Positions 57,107 to 64,000 of a DNA stretch of 64,000 nt are shown piece by piece (positions within the stretch are counted from its first letter, which is position 1; the number at the start of each line of letters is the position of its first letter). Location of the stretch: the NCBI RefSeq assembly GCF_900119845.1, contig NZ_FPKU01000004.1, positions 62,001-126,000 of the forward strand. Reading direction: 5' to 3'. Made by a program: the position numbers and the translations under genes. Under the pieces are notes generated by a model that saw nothing but the letters and a program-made list of their open reading frames with translations, was not told the DNA's origin and ran no database searches. The stretch comes from Devosia enhydra (GTDB taxonomy: Bacteria; Pseudomonadota; Alphaproteobacteria; Rhizobiales; Devosiaceae).

Positions 57107-57613
57107 TCAGACGCAGTCGGCACGGGCCCGCTTCCATAAGGCGGCGTCGCCTTCGTTTAGCACAGCCAGCAGCGCGAGCTTTTCTCGACGATAGACCCGC
57201 CAGAACGCCGGATCCATAGCACGGATGGTGCGCGTGTTGTCGATCAGATCGGCCAGCTTGATCGTCTTCGCTTCCGCAGGGGCCCGCGCGCTGTGCTCGA
57301 GGTCTTTCCGCTTGCGAACTGCCCGGTTCCCGTCCTGCAGCTGCGAGACATCCGTCAGCCATCCCACGAGCTCGCCGACGTCGTTCCCGAACTCGGCCTC
57401 TATTTCCTCAATCGTCACAGGCGTGTCTTCCACGACGTCGTGTAGGAGCGCCGCGGCAATCATGGCCTCGGTGTGCGGCACCGAGCGAACCAGCTCTGCA
57501 ACCGCTATTGGGTGAACGATGTACGGCTCGCCCGTATACTTGCGCCTTTGATCGATCGCTCCATGCGCTGCGGTTGCGAAGGCGAGCGCCCGTTCTTCCA
57601 GCCATGACCCCAT
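57107..57613 (-). CDS. HD-domain small alarmone hydrolase (MESH1/SpoT-hydrolase-like)
   Basis: A 168-residue protein equal to the hydrolase half of RelA/SpoT proteins. HD-type metal ligands are His34 (YIVHPI), His58-Asp59 (LLHDVVEDT, with Glu62-Asp63 of the HDxxED motif) and the Asp of IKLADLIDN. It should remove pyrophosphate from (p)ppGpp. The synthetase domain is absent. The start at 57613 has GAGG eight bases upstream; a longer frame is less likely. Isolated in the island. Confidence 0.85.
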   Translation of the reverse strand: MGSWLEERALAFATAAHGAIDQRRKYTGEPYIVHPIAVAELVRSVPHTEAMIAAALLHDVVEDTPVTIEEIEAEFGNDVGELVGWLTDVSQLQDGNRAVRKRKDLEHSARAPAEAKTIKLADLIDNTRTIRAMDPAFWRVYRREKLALLAVLNEGDAALWKRARADCV

Positions 57614-58052
57614 CTCGCACCTCTTCGACCCCAAGCCCCCAATATGCCCGGGGCATTGGCTCTGCGCGATACGGAAAAGGGCCTCCGCTGCGTTCAAAAG
57701 TTCCAGCGAGGCGCGATTTTGTACGGCCGGGGGCTGAGCCTGTCGCTCGCTGCGCCGGACTGCCGCCAGGGGGTGGGTCGGGGGCCGGGTGAGGGTCTTC
57801 CCATGATGCGAACAGACACCCTCCAGCGCGCCCTCGAGCGCCCCTCGGACTCATCAGCCTGCCATCTTAGTTCAGGCGCCCGTGAGGACGAACGGCATCG
57901 ACTGGCCAAGCTATCACAGCGCTGGAGGCAGGGCATTGTCTGAAGACGCGCCAGCTGCTCCACGCTCTGCCGGCCGGGCTGGCGTTTCGCAGAGGCCACA
58001 CATCCGGCCGGCATAAAGCCGCTTGGCAAAGGCGCTGTTCACCGCTCGACGC

Positions 58053-58164
58053 TGTCCGAAAGGGTATAGGCATGCGAACAGCGAAAAAAGTTACGAAAAG
58101 GATGTCCGATAGGATTGACGATGAAAATCGGACATGCTTTCATCGGGCATCAACACAACGGACA
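58053..58164. other. Putative res site for the serine resolvase
   Basis: Three subsites in the order and spacing of Tn3/gamma-delta res. Site I (58053-58080, 28 bp) has TGTCCGAA and GCGAACA ends with a central AT; 22 bp later site II (58103-58134, 32 bp) has TGTCCGAT and ATCGGACA; five bases later a weaker site III (about 58140-58164) ends in CGGACA. Half-sites fit the known TGTCYGATA type. The whole is 112 bp (gamma-delta res is 114 bp). The rest of 57614-58052 has no supported gene. Confidence 0.65.
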
Positions 58165-58180
58165 TGCCTAGGGGAATGAA

Positions 58181-58399
58181 ATGACCGAGTTCACTTACTT
58201 CTTCCGCTCCAGTGTCGCCCTCCATGACGCCATTCGCCACAACGACGCTGAGGCGAAGGCTGACGCGCTCGAAGACCTGATCGCCATTTGGCTACACTCG
58301 CCAAATCTCAAACTCCGGGCCCGGTGCGCGTCCTTACTTCAGGCCAACGGTATGCAGGCCGACATGGATGAACTCTGCACGCTATGGGCGACTTTTTAG
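58181..58399 (+). CDS. Small helical protein between res site and resolvase
   Basis: A 72-residue protein, MTEFTYFFRSSVALHDAIRHN, then DALEDLIAIWLHSPNLKLRARCASLLQANGMQ. AGGGG lies before the ATG. No family recognised. It sits between the res site and the resolvase gene, so it is likely co-expressed with the latter. Confidence 0.6.
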   Translation: MTEFTYFFRSSVALHDAIRHNDAEAKADALEDLIAIWLHSPNLKLRARCASLLQANGMQADMDELCTLWATF

Positions 58400-58425
58400 T
58401 CGCCCTCCCACCTCGGAGAACTGCC

Positions 58426-59067
58426 ATGCGCACCATCTTCTATGCGCGCGTTTCGACGCGCGACCAGACCATAGGGCACCAGAAAACCCAGGCCGAAGCC
58501 GCCGGCTATGTCATCGATGAAGTTGTGACAGACCATGGCGTGTCGGGGGTGTCGACAAGGCTCGCTGAGCGCCCCCAAGGGCGCCGGCTTTTCGATCTTT
58601 TGCGGGCTGGGGACACGCTCCTTGTCCGTTGGGTCGACCGATTAGGTCGCGACTATCAGGACGTCAGCGACACAATCCGTGAATTCATGCGGCGCGGGGT
58701 GCTGATCCGGACAGTCATCAATGGGCTGGTGTTCGATGGCACCACGAAAGACCCGATGCAACAAGCCGTCAGAGACGCACTAATTGCGTTCATGGCCGCG
58801 ATCTCCCAAGCCCAGGCCGACGCGTTGCGAGAGGCGCGACTGGCCGGCATTGCCCATGCCAAGGCGCTCGAGGATGCGGGCCGAAAGTATCGCGGGCGCA
58901 AACCCAGCTTTTCAAAGGCGCAGTTCCAGACCGTGTGCCGCATGCTGGACGAGGGCGAGGGCGCGTCAGCCATTGCGCGCGCCACCGGGCTGACACGTCA
59001 AACCATCCTACGCATCCGGGCCGATCGGGATGGGGCTGCCGCTGCTCTGGCGCTCTGGGACGACTAG
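58426..59067 (+). CDS. Serine recombinase (resolvase/invertase family)
   Basis: A 213-residue protein. The catalytic Ser10 is in FYARVSTRDQ, followed by GVSGVS and the arginines of LLVRWVDRLGRD. The long E helix (QQAVRDALIAFMAAISQAQADALREARLAGI) leads to a C-terminal HTH (FSKAQFQTVCRMLDEGEGASAIARATGLTRQTILRIR). This is the size and layout of Tn3-type resolvases. GGAGAA lies eight bases before the ATG at 58426. It would act on the res site upstream, resolving multimers or cointegrates. Confidence 0.93.
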   Translation: MRTIFYARVSTRDQTIGHQKTQAEAAGYVIDEVVTDHGVSGVSTRLAERPQGRRLFDLLRAGDTLLVRWVDRLGRDYQDVSDTIREFMRRGVLIRTVINGLVFDGTTKDPMQQAVRDALIAFMAAISQAQADALREARLAGIAHAKALEDAGRKYRGRKPSFSKAQFQTVCRMLDEGEGASAIARATGLTRQTILRIRADRDGAAAALALWDD

Positions 59068-59172
59068 AGCCCGACGGGCTTTAGATCTGGCACCAACCCA
59101 GAGAAAGGCGAGGCGCACTGTGGCGAGCCCAGAGGCCTTGCCGCTCTGGCGGCTGGCCTGCCGCAGTGGCGA

Positions 59173-59478
59173 CTAGGCGAAGATGCCCTCATCCGTTTCG
59201 GCCGGGAGGCCTTTCGCTCGCCGCTCGAGCAAGGCGATCTCCTGAGCCAGTTCTTCAGAGCTCATTTCGTGCGGCTCCTTCGGCCTGTCGTTGGCGTCCT
59301 TCCGATCGAACAGCCCGGCCACGCGGAAGAGCGTTGCGGACGCGGTGGCCCGTGCAGGGGCAGGGGCTTTAGGGTCGCGACAGATGGCAAGGGCCGCTTC
59401 ATAGGCCGCCGTAATGCCCTCAGTTTGGACGCGCTCGAGCAAATCGCGGCGAGCCTCATCGACGCTGTTTCGTCTCAT
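59173..59478 (-). CDS. Small phage-type protein, possibly terminase small-subunit-like
   Basis: A 101-residue protein: VDEARRDLLERVQTEGITAAYEAALAICRDPKAPAPARATASATLFRVAGLFDR, then PHEMSSEELAQEIALLERR. The helical N-terminal part with APAPARATA is common in short phage proteins found near terminase or HGGK genes; terminase small subunit is one reading. It overlaps the HGGK gene by 4 bp. Confidence 0.55.
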   Translation of the reverse strand: MRRNSVDEARRDLLERVQTEGITAAYEAALAICRDPKAPAPARATASATLFRVAGLFDRKDANDRPKEPHEMSSEELAQEIALLERRAKGLPAETDEGIFA

Positions 59479-60059
59479 CCGAAGATCCCCAGTTCTTCTA
59501 TGGTGGCTGCGGTGTCTGCACGCTTGGCCATAAGCGCGGCGGCCTGCTCTTCGAGGCGCCTAATCTTCTCGTCCAGCCGCAGGAGCTCCGGATCGGCGCT
59601 GTCTCTCCCGGCCGCATGCGCCAAGGCCGCCTTGGCCTCCTGAGCCTGCCGCTTGCGCTCCCTGTATGATATGCGCGCCGCCTGAGATGGCTGCCTCGCC
59701 TCATGCCACTTGCGATAAGCGGCGCGCTCGGCTGGCGTCATGGTGGCAAGGCGCTGGGCCCTCTTCTGCCTGGCTCGCTCAAGATCGTAGAGCTTGCGGT
59801 TCAGCTTGTCCTGCCCGCCTGGCGTCTTGCCGTCAGAGAACACCGGCTTGTGCCAGTCCGCACCCTTCGGCGTCTTACCCCCGTGGAAGCGGCAGCGCCC
59901 GTTTGCCAGCGCCACCATGCGGCAGGGGCCGCCATGCAATTTCGTCTTCGCCCCGCAACGGGGCCGCGACCAGAACTCCAAAGCCATGGCCCGGGCGATC
60001 GGTCTCTGACGTTCCCGCCACTCGCGGGTTTTCCAAAGCGGGTTGCCTTTCTGGCTCAC
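59475..60059 (-). CDS. HGGK-motif phage protein
   Basis: A 194-residue basic protein. CGAKTKLHGGPCRMVALANGRCRFHGGKTPKG contains two HGG motifs and three cysteines, as in a widespread phage/plasmid protein family that lies by replication or packaging genes. A coiled region follows (LERARQKRAQRLATMTPAERAAYRKWHEARQ). Start is GTG at 60059 with GGAG nine bases upstream. Function not known to me; the HGG segment looks like a zinc finger. Confidence 0.65.
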   Translation of the reverse strand: MSQKGNPLWKTREWRERQRPIARAMALEFWSRPRCGAKTKLHGGPCRMVALANGRCRFHGGKTPKGADWHKPVFSDGKTPGGQDKLNRKLYDLERARQKRAQRLATMTPAERAAYRKWHEARQPSQAARISYRERKRQAQEAKAALAHAAGRDSADPELLRLDEKIRRLEEQAAALMAKRADTAATIEELGIFG

Positions 60060-60211
60060 AGCGCACGCTCCGTCGCAGTTGATGTTTGAGGTATGGCAAT
60101 CTGGACCGGCTGAGTCCCTGACGCCTGGCCTCCGCGATGCTTGCCCATTCGATAGACAAGATGGCTTCCATAACTTTCGGCGCTGTCAGCGCCGAAGCTC
60201 AAGCGGGAGGA

Positions 60212-60241
60212 GGGCGCACCCCTTGCGGGTGCGGTGCGCCC
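60212..60241. repeat. GC-rich hairpin next to iterons
   Basis: GGGCGCACC and GGTGCGCCC (9-bp arms) enclose a 12-base loop. There is no T-run. It lies ten bases from the first iteron and might be part of the origin. Confidence 0.5.
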
Positions 60242-60250
60242 TCTATAGAG

Positions 60251-60407
60251 CCGCAACACCCGCAAGGCCGCAACCGTTGATTTCATTGGGTTTTTTCCTG
60301 CCTTGCAGGTTGCGGGGTGACCCGCAACGACCCGCAACGAGGCGCTTTCGCAACAAATCATTGAAATTGAAAGGAAAATCGTTGCGGGCCGCAACGGAGC
60401 CGCAACG
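60251..60407. repeat. Iteron cluster CCGCAAC(G), candidate replication origin
   Basis: Eight copies of CCGCAAC, mostly followed by G, begin at 60251, 60268, 60309 (reversed), 60322, 60332, 60380 (reversed), 60389 and 60400. Two are an exact tandem of CCCGCAACGA, and 60380-60396 is a perfect palindrome of two copies. An AT-rich stretch (60350-60378) lies between. The primase-helicase stops at 60418. This is the usual form of a replication origin with an initiator next to it. Region 60060-60417 holds no gene. Confidence 0.6.
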
Positions 60408-60417
60408 GGCTGCAAGC

Positions 60418-63015
60418 TCATTTGGCCACCGCCTGCGGCTCTACGATGGTCCGCTGTAATTGCCACGGCGCGTTGGTGAGGTGCCCCTTTTTCGCGGCCC
60501 GTACTCGGACAATTTGTCCTCTGTGAGAGGTTTGCGCCCCAGGTCCTGCAAGATTGGTGGAAAGCACATGCGTGATCTCTTGGCGCGAAGTCGCGACGGA
60601 AAGGCCGGCCTCACGCATACGATCGCCCGCAGGGAATATGATCTCGGACAGGCCGACGGTGTCCCTGTCGTCCATTAGCTGGCTGACGATCTCAGCGATT
60701 GCAGTTGCCTTGCTTTCGTCCCTCGGGCGGGCTTTGACAGCGGCAATCAGGGCCTTGGTGTCGACCACCTCGAGCACTGGCGCCTCGTCCCCAGCGATGC
60801 GCAGCGCCTCGGCAGGGTTGGCGTCGAAGAGGGCCACGGCATCTGCTGGTCGCATGCCGCTGCCATTGCCGACCGGGCAGCTCTTCCGCTTGAAGACGAT
60901 CGGATCGGGCGGTTTGCGATCGTGAGACACCTTCGCGTAGTCCAGCCGGATAAGCCCATCGCGAGACGAGACGCCCCAAGCCTTTTCTTCGTCTTCGCCT
61001 GTCACGTGCACCAATGTGAATGCGCTGCGAACCTTGCCCACCGCGGCGAAGCCACCGCGCCCGGCCCCCATGTCGCCCTTGGCGCTGCGCGTGTGTTTGG
61101 CCGTGTGATGGATCACCATCACTGCCGTCGATAGACGCGACGCCATCCGCGCCAGATACTGGAAGACGGCGTCTTGATCGTCGTTGCTGTTTTCGCTGCC
61201 TCCCGTCACCAGGCTAATCTGCGGATCCAGGATCGCGAGCACGGCACCGTGGTCTTGAATGGCCGCCTCGAGCTCAGCAGCGCCGGGCGCCAGCTTCAAT
61301 GCATCGCCGTCCTTCCGGCGCTCCATCAGGGTCAGCTTCTGCTGGTCAATTCCGGACCATAGGATGATGGGATGGGGCATGGCGCCATCCACGCCGTGGT
61401 GACGCTGAGCTGCGGCAAGCCTTCGCTCCATCTCGTCCAGCCGATCTTCAGCGTTGTAGACAATGACGGGCCCCGGCCGGTGCAGCCGCTCCATGGTGAT
61501 CGGGCGGCTGGTGGCATCTACCCCGCGCAAGATGTCCTCGCGTCCCGTGGCGATCGCCAGAGCGTCCCGAAGTGCAAAGGTCGACTTGTTCACACCAGGT
61601 TCGCCAACGCACTGCGCCACGTCTCCGATCGGCAGTCTGGGTTGGATCAGCCAGCGGCGAACCGGAAGCGCAGCGGGCTCGATGCGGCCGGATACGACCT
61701 TCAACTGGACCCGGTTCGAAGTGGGAAAATCGCTGGTGTCTTCAGGCTCATCGCCGAGATCCTCGAACCAATCTGACGGGTCGAGCTCGGGTCGTAGCTC
61801 CGGAGAATTTACCCAGCACCGCGCAATATCACGCTTCGGATCTTCGCATTCATCGATACGTGGCTTTCCTGGGCTGGTCGCATGCTCCCATACCCAAAGC
61901 AGTGCGCCGAACTCATTTATATTCAGGCCGGCCCGTTTCGCCCGGCTGGCCAGCTCGAAACGGGCGCCTGATGCGGACTTGTCGCGGCCCGAGGGCATTC
62001 CAGATGTCCAAAGGCGATCAAGCGCGCGATCACGTCGCCTGGCTTCTCCGAAGCGCACGCGCAACTCCGGGTCAAGTTCGGGATAGGTGTCCGCCTGGCC
62101 GATAGCGTGAATATCGATCTCGGCCATCGCGGCCTGAATATGGGGGTTCTTGTCGCGCTCAATGTTTGGCAGCGCTGGGGGGTAGACGCGCGCGATCTGC
62201 TCGATCGTGAAGCGCCCACCGCTGTTCTCGAGCAACATTGCCCGTTTCTCTACCTGCCCCCTAAGCCGCTTGGCGGGCGATGGAATGTTGAGCGTGCCGG
62301 GAAGGCGCATGATGCGATCGATATTCTGCACCGCATCGCCGTCCAGAGCCTGACTTATGCCGGCACCCAGTGCTTCAGCCTCTTCGCCACAGTCTGCGGC
62401 GCTCATCTTGTCCGCGAGGATCCAGAACGCCTGCACGCCACCGCCGCTGTCGACCAGCAGGGTAGGTGGGCACTGCTGGCCCTTCAGCGCCTCAGCCTTC
62501 GCCAGCAAGCTCGTCCGCTCAGCCTTAAAATGCTCGGCAGGGTCCGCCCCCGCTTCCGGTTTGGCTGGATCGAGATCCAGGCAGACAGCGCGGATCTGCG
62601 AGATATGCCTCTTGGCAAGCTTACCGTCCGGCGCCCCGGTCATTGGCTCGTTGACACTGAAATAGAGGTTCCGGCTGCCGTTATGAGCTCGGATGTAAGC
62701 TTCGATTTCAGCCCACTGCCCAGGCTCAAAGGTCCGGCCAATCAAGGGAAGCTTGTCCGTAGGATCTATGGCCACGATGTTGTGCCGCCCGTCGGGATCC
62801 ATATGCTTAAGGAACACGATCGCGTCAGACGCGTCCGCGGCGATCGGTGGGCCGCTGGAAGCCGGCTCGGGCTCATGGGCGGTAACAGGAGCTGATGGCG
62901 CCGCGCATATGCGGGCTGCACGTTGTTGGTCAAAGCCGCCCGCCAATTGCGGACGCTGAGCCACTGTGCTATGTATTTCCATGTTCTGTGACGCCTTATT
63001 CGGCCGGCTGCCCAT
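60418..63015 (-). CDS. Primase-helicase / RepA-type replication protein
   Basis: An 865-residue protein in two parts. The first ~300 residues look like a RepB-type primase (RNLYFSVNEPMTG, AVCLDLDPAK, LLVDSGGGVQAFWIL, NIDRIMRLPGTLN). The second is a RecA-like ATPase of the RepA/AAA_25 group: Walker A GEPGVNKST, Walker B AILDPQISL, VMVIHHTAK. It should unwind and prime the element's own replication from nearby iterons. Start at 63015; an ATG at 62982 is an alternative, and neither has a strong ribosome site. Confidence 0.85.
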   Translation of the reverse strand: MGSRPNKASQNMEIHSTVAQRPQLAGGFDQQRAARICAAPSAPVTAHEPEPASSGPPIAADASDAIVFLKHMDPDGRHNIVAIDPTDKLPLIGRTFEPGQWAEIEAYIRAHNGSRNLYFSVNEPMTGAPDGKLAKRHISQIRAVCLDLDPAKPEAGADPAEHFKAERTSLLAKAEALKGQQCPPTLLVDSGGGVQAFWILADKMSAADCGEEAEALGAGISQALDGDAVQNIDRIMRLPGTLNIPSPAKRLRGQVEKRAMLLENSGGRFTIEQIARVYPPALPNIERDKNPHIQAAMAEIDIHAIGQADTYPELDPELRVRFGEARRRDRALDRLWTSGMPSGRDKSASGARFELASRAKRAGLNINEFGALLWVWEHATSPGKPRIDECEDPKRDIARCWVNSPELRPELDPSDWFEDLGDEPEDTSDFPTSNRVQLKVVSGRIEPAALPVRRWLIQPRLPIGDVAQCVGEPGVNKSTFALRDALAIATGREDILRGVDATSRPITMERLHRPGPVIVYNAEDRLDEMERRLAAAQRHHGVDGAMPHPIILWSGIDQQKLTLMERRKDGDALKLAPGAAELEAAIQDHGAVLAILDPQISLVTGGSENSNDDQDAVFQYLARMASRLSTAVMVIHHTAKHTRSAKGDMGAGRGGFAAVGKVRSAFTLVHVTGEDEEKAWGVSSRDGLIRLDYAKVSHDRKPPDPIVFKRKSCPVGNGSGMRPADAVALFDANPAEALRIAGDEAPVLEVVDTKALIAAVKARPRDESKATAIAEIVSQLMDDRDTVGLSEIIFPAGDRMREAGLSVATSRQEITHVLSTNLAGPGAQTSHRGQIVRVRAAKKGHLTNAPWQLQRTIVEPQAVAK

Positions 63016-63035
63016 GCCAGTGGGCGCCGGCTGCT

Positions 63036-63272
63036 TTATTTGGTGTTGTCGACGGCGAGGTAGATACTCGGGCGCTTACGCTTTTCGCGCAGCAGCGCGT
63101 ACAAGCTCTCAGCGGTGATGGCCTGCCTGCCGTTGATCTCCGTGGGGACAAGAGGGCCGAACTGGCGATGGTCGCGTATCCACGTCACCGAGCGACCTGC
63201 TATCCGTGCCGCATCTTTTAGAAGAATGGCGGCATCTGAAGACGGCGGGTTGTCCCGTCGAAGAGTTCCCAT
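63036..63272 (-). CDS. AlpA/excisionase-like HTH protein
   Basis: A 78-residue DNA-binding protein: ILLKDAARIAGRSVTWIRDHRQFGPLVPTEINGRQAITAESLYALLREKR is a MerR-like HTH as in AlpA/Xis. GAAGGTG lies six bases before the ATG. It precedes the primase-helicase by 20 bp, so they form one transcript, as in phage satellites and integrative elements. Confidence 0.75.
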   Translation of the reverse strand: MGTLRRDNPPSSDAAILLKDAARIAGRSVTWIRDHRQFGPLVPTEINGRQAITAESLYALLREKRKRPSIYLAVDNTK

Positions 63273-63352
63273 GGTTCACCTTCGCGATTTGGCGGTTCTG
63301 GCACGGTGCGCAAGTTAGGACCGCGAAGCTAGCGTGCTTTTCGTGGGCACTT

Positions 63353-64000
63353 TCACGCTGCTCGGCGGGCTTGCAGCAGTTTTGACCACTCTTTGATCGC
63401 TCGACTGTCGAGCGCGCAGACGGCCGAGATCGACAATCGGGCGGTCGGATCTTGTTCCGCCTCGCGGCGCCAATCGAAGATAAGGCGCGATCGCGTAGCT
63501 TTTCGCAGGTGGTGGAGGGTCAAGTGCTCGGGTTTGTAATAATCTCGCGCTCGCAGCCAAACCCCGTTTAGTACAGACCACTCCTGCGCGATTTCTTCTA
63601 ACGCCGCTGTTTGGACATCCGCTGCCTGCTGAAGTATGCGGGCTCCGTCTTTGAGTACAAAGCTGTTTAGTGCGTTTCGAATGTGGCTGGCGCTGAGATT
63701 GCGCTCTCTGCCCATACCTCGGTTCATCAAAGCAGCCGTCATGCCCATAGCCTTCCACGGCTGGCTGGCATCTGGTACGGTCAAGAAGGCCCCGGTAATA
63801 ATTCGTACAACCGTACTGCGCATTGGTCGCCAGTCTGCATGCGCCAAGCCCGAAGGGCTCTTCCCGTTGTATCGAAGCGCGGCGACTTCATTCCTAGCCA
63901 GCGATCCTAGTGCAGCGACAGCTGCGTAGTGACGAAGAAACCGCTGCCCTTCCTCGCTTGCTATGCTTTCGGAAGGTACGAAGGCCTGCAGTAATTGCCG
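63353..64000 (-). CDS. Hypothetical protein, truncated by the window edge
   Basis: The frame is open from 63353 to the last base, giving 215 residues without the true start; a TTG at 63847 inside it is not the start, since the protein-like sequence continues upstream (for example LRYNGKSPSGLAHADWRPMR, and RHYAAVAALGSLARNE before that). It is helical, with RDYYKPEHLTLHHLRKATRSRL near the end. No family recognised. It lies 80 bp upstream of the AlpA-like gene on the same strand. Confidence 0.75.
   Translation of the reverse strand, partial: RQLLQAFVPSESIASEEGQRFLRHYAAVAALGSLARNEVAALRYNGKSPSGLAHADWRPMRSTVVRIITGAFLTVPDASQPWKAMGMTAALMNRGMGRERNLSASHIRNALNSFVLKDGARILQQAADVQTAALEEIAQEWSVLNGVWLRARDYYKPEHLTLHHLRKATRSRLIFDWRREAEQDPTARLSISAVCALDSRAIKEWSKLLQARRAA

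Larger units (their letters stand above)
43506..64000. mobile_element. Prophage- or satellite-like genomic island (left end at tRNA-Val)
   Basis: From the tRNA 3' end the gene content changes to virion-like proteins, HTH/AlpA-type proteins, primase-helicase with iterons, resolvase with res site, DNA-repair genes and many unknowns, in mixed orientation and with a lower-GC part (53,700-56,600). No integrase and no repeat of the tRNA end is seen, so the right border is probably beyond 64,000. No capsid, portal or large terminase is visible. Confidence 0.65.

Noticed and set aside
57614..58052. Short frames on both strands between the alarmone hydrolase and the res site
   Set aside because: Biased composition, no ribosome sites, and no conserved look; treated as non-coding.
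43506..64000. Insertion sequence or transposon in the island
   Set aside because: No transposase and no terminal inverted repeats seen; the only recombinase is a resolvase-type serine enzyme.

Overview
The window is GC-rich alphaproteobacterial chromosome, most like a member of the Hyphomicrobiales (Devosia or Pelagibacterium-type). The evidence is the gene content (CpdR, GltBD, QmcA/NfeD pair, DUF1254/DUF1214 pair, HisN), CtrA-like boxes, an alphaproteobacterial RpoH promoter with a ROSE-like leader, an alphaproteobacterial LexA box, and REP-like repeats. The genus is inference.

Positions 1-43,505 are mostly ordinary chromosome. In order they carry: the end of a sugar kinase; a ParDE-type toxin-antitoxin pair with its operator; nadB and nadA separated by an opposite-strand, HNH-like gene; eda; an AT-rich membrane gene; a molybdate locus (single-domain ModE, ModE box, modA, modB, no modC); a creatininase/LysR/DUF1007-NicO metal-transport operon; hemH; a DUF1214-DUF1254 pair and PBP1a; YcgN and DUF1624; an SPFH/NfeD pair; an MltB-like transglycosylase; galE and galU; an outer-membrane barrel; two consecutive motAB-like stator pairs, each behind a CtrA-like box; an SGNH hydrolase with polyQ tracts; a UDP-glucose dehydrogenase; gltB and gltD; hsp20; a lysophospholipase-like hydrolase; hisN; a suhB/mmgR-like small RNA; an N-formylglutamate amidohydrolase; cpdR; and two tandem tRNA-Val genes (GAC, CAC). 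galE, galU and the UDP-glucose dehydrogenase together point to UDP-sugar supply for surface polysaccharide.

From the 3' end of tRNA-Val(CAC) to the window end (43,506-64,000) the content changes to an accessory, prophage- or satellite-like island. It holds a secreted two-Cys protein, two overlapping HTH proteins, a four-gene virion-like operon on the minus strand, small membrane/secreted proteins, a divergent xthA / SRAP (HMCES) pair with an exact GAAC-N7-GAAC LexA box between them, a frameshifted DUF3606 gene, a PRTase overlapping a small gene, a Schlafen-like AlbA_2/HATPase protein, an HD-type small alarmone hydrolase, a serine resolvase with a Tn3-like res site, a HGGK protein with a small-terminase-like partner, a primase-helicase next to an iteron cluster, an AlpA-like HTH gene, and a gene that runs off the window edge. 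No integrase, capsid, portal or large terminase is visible, so the island is either incomplete here or a satellite/remnant.

The most notable candidate system is the SOS-controlled abasic-site module (AP endonuclease plus an SRAP protein whose essential N-terminal Cys is buried by an in-frame extension). It is followed by the replication module (AlpA-like HTH, primase-helicase, CCGCAACG iterons) and the complete-looking res site.
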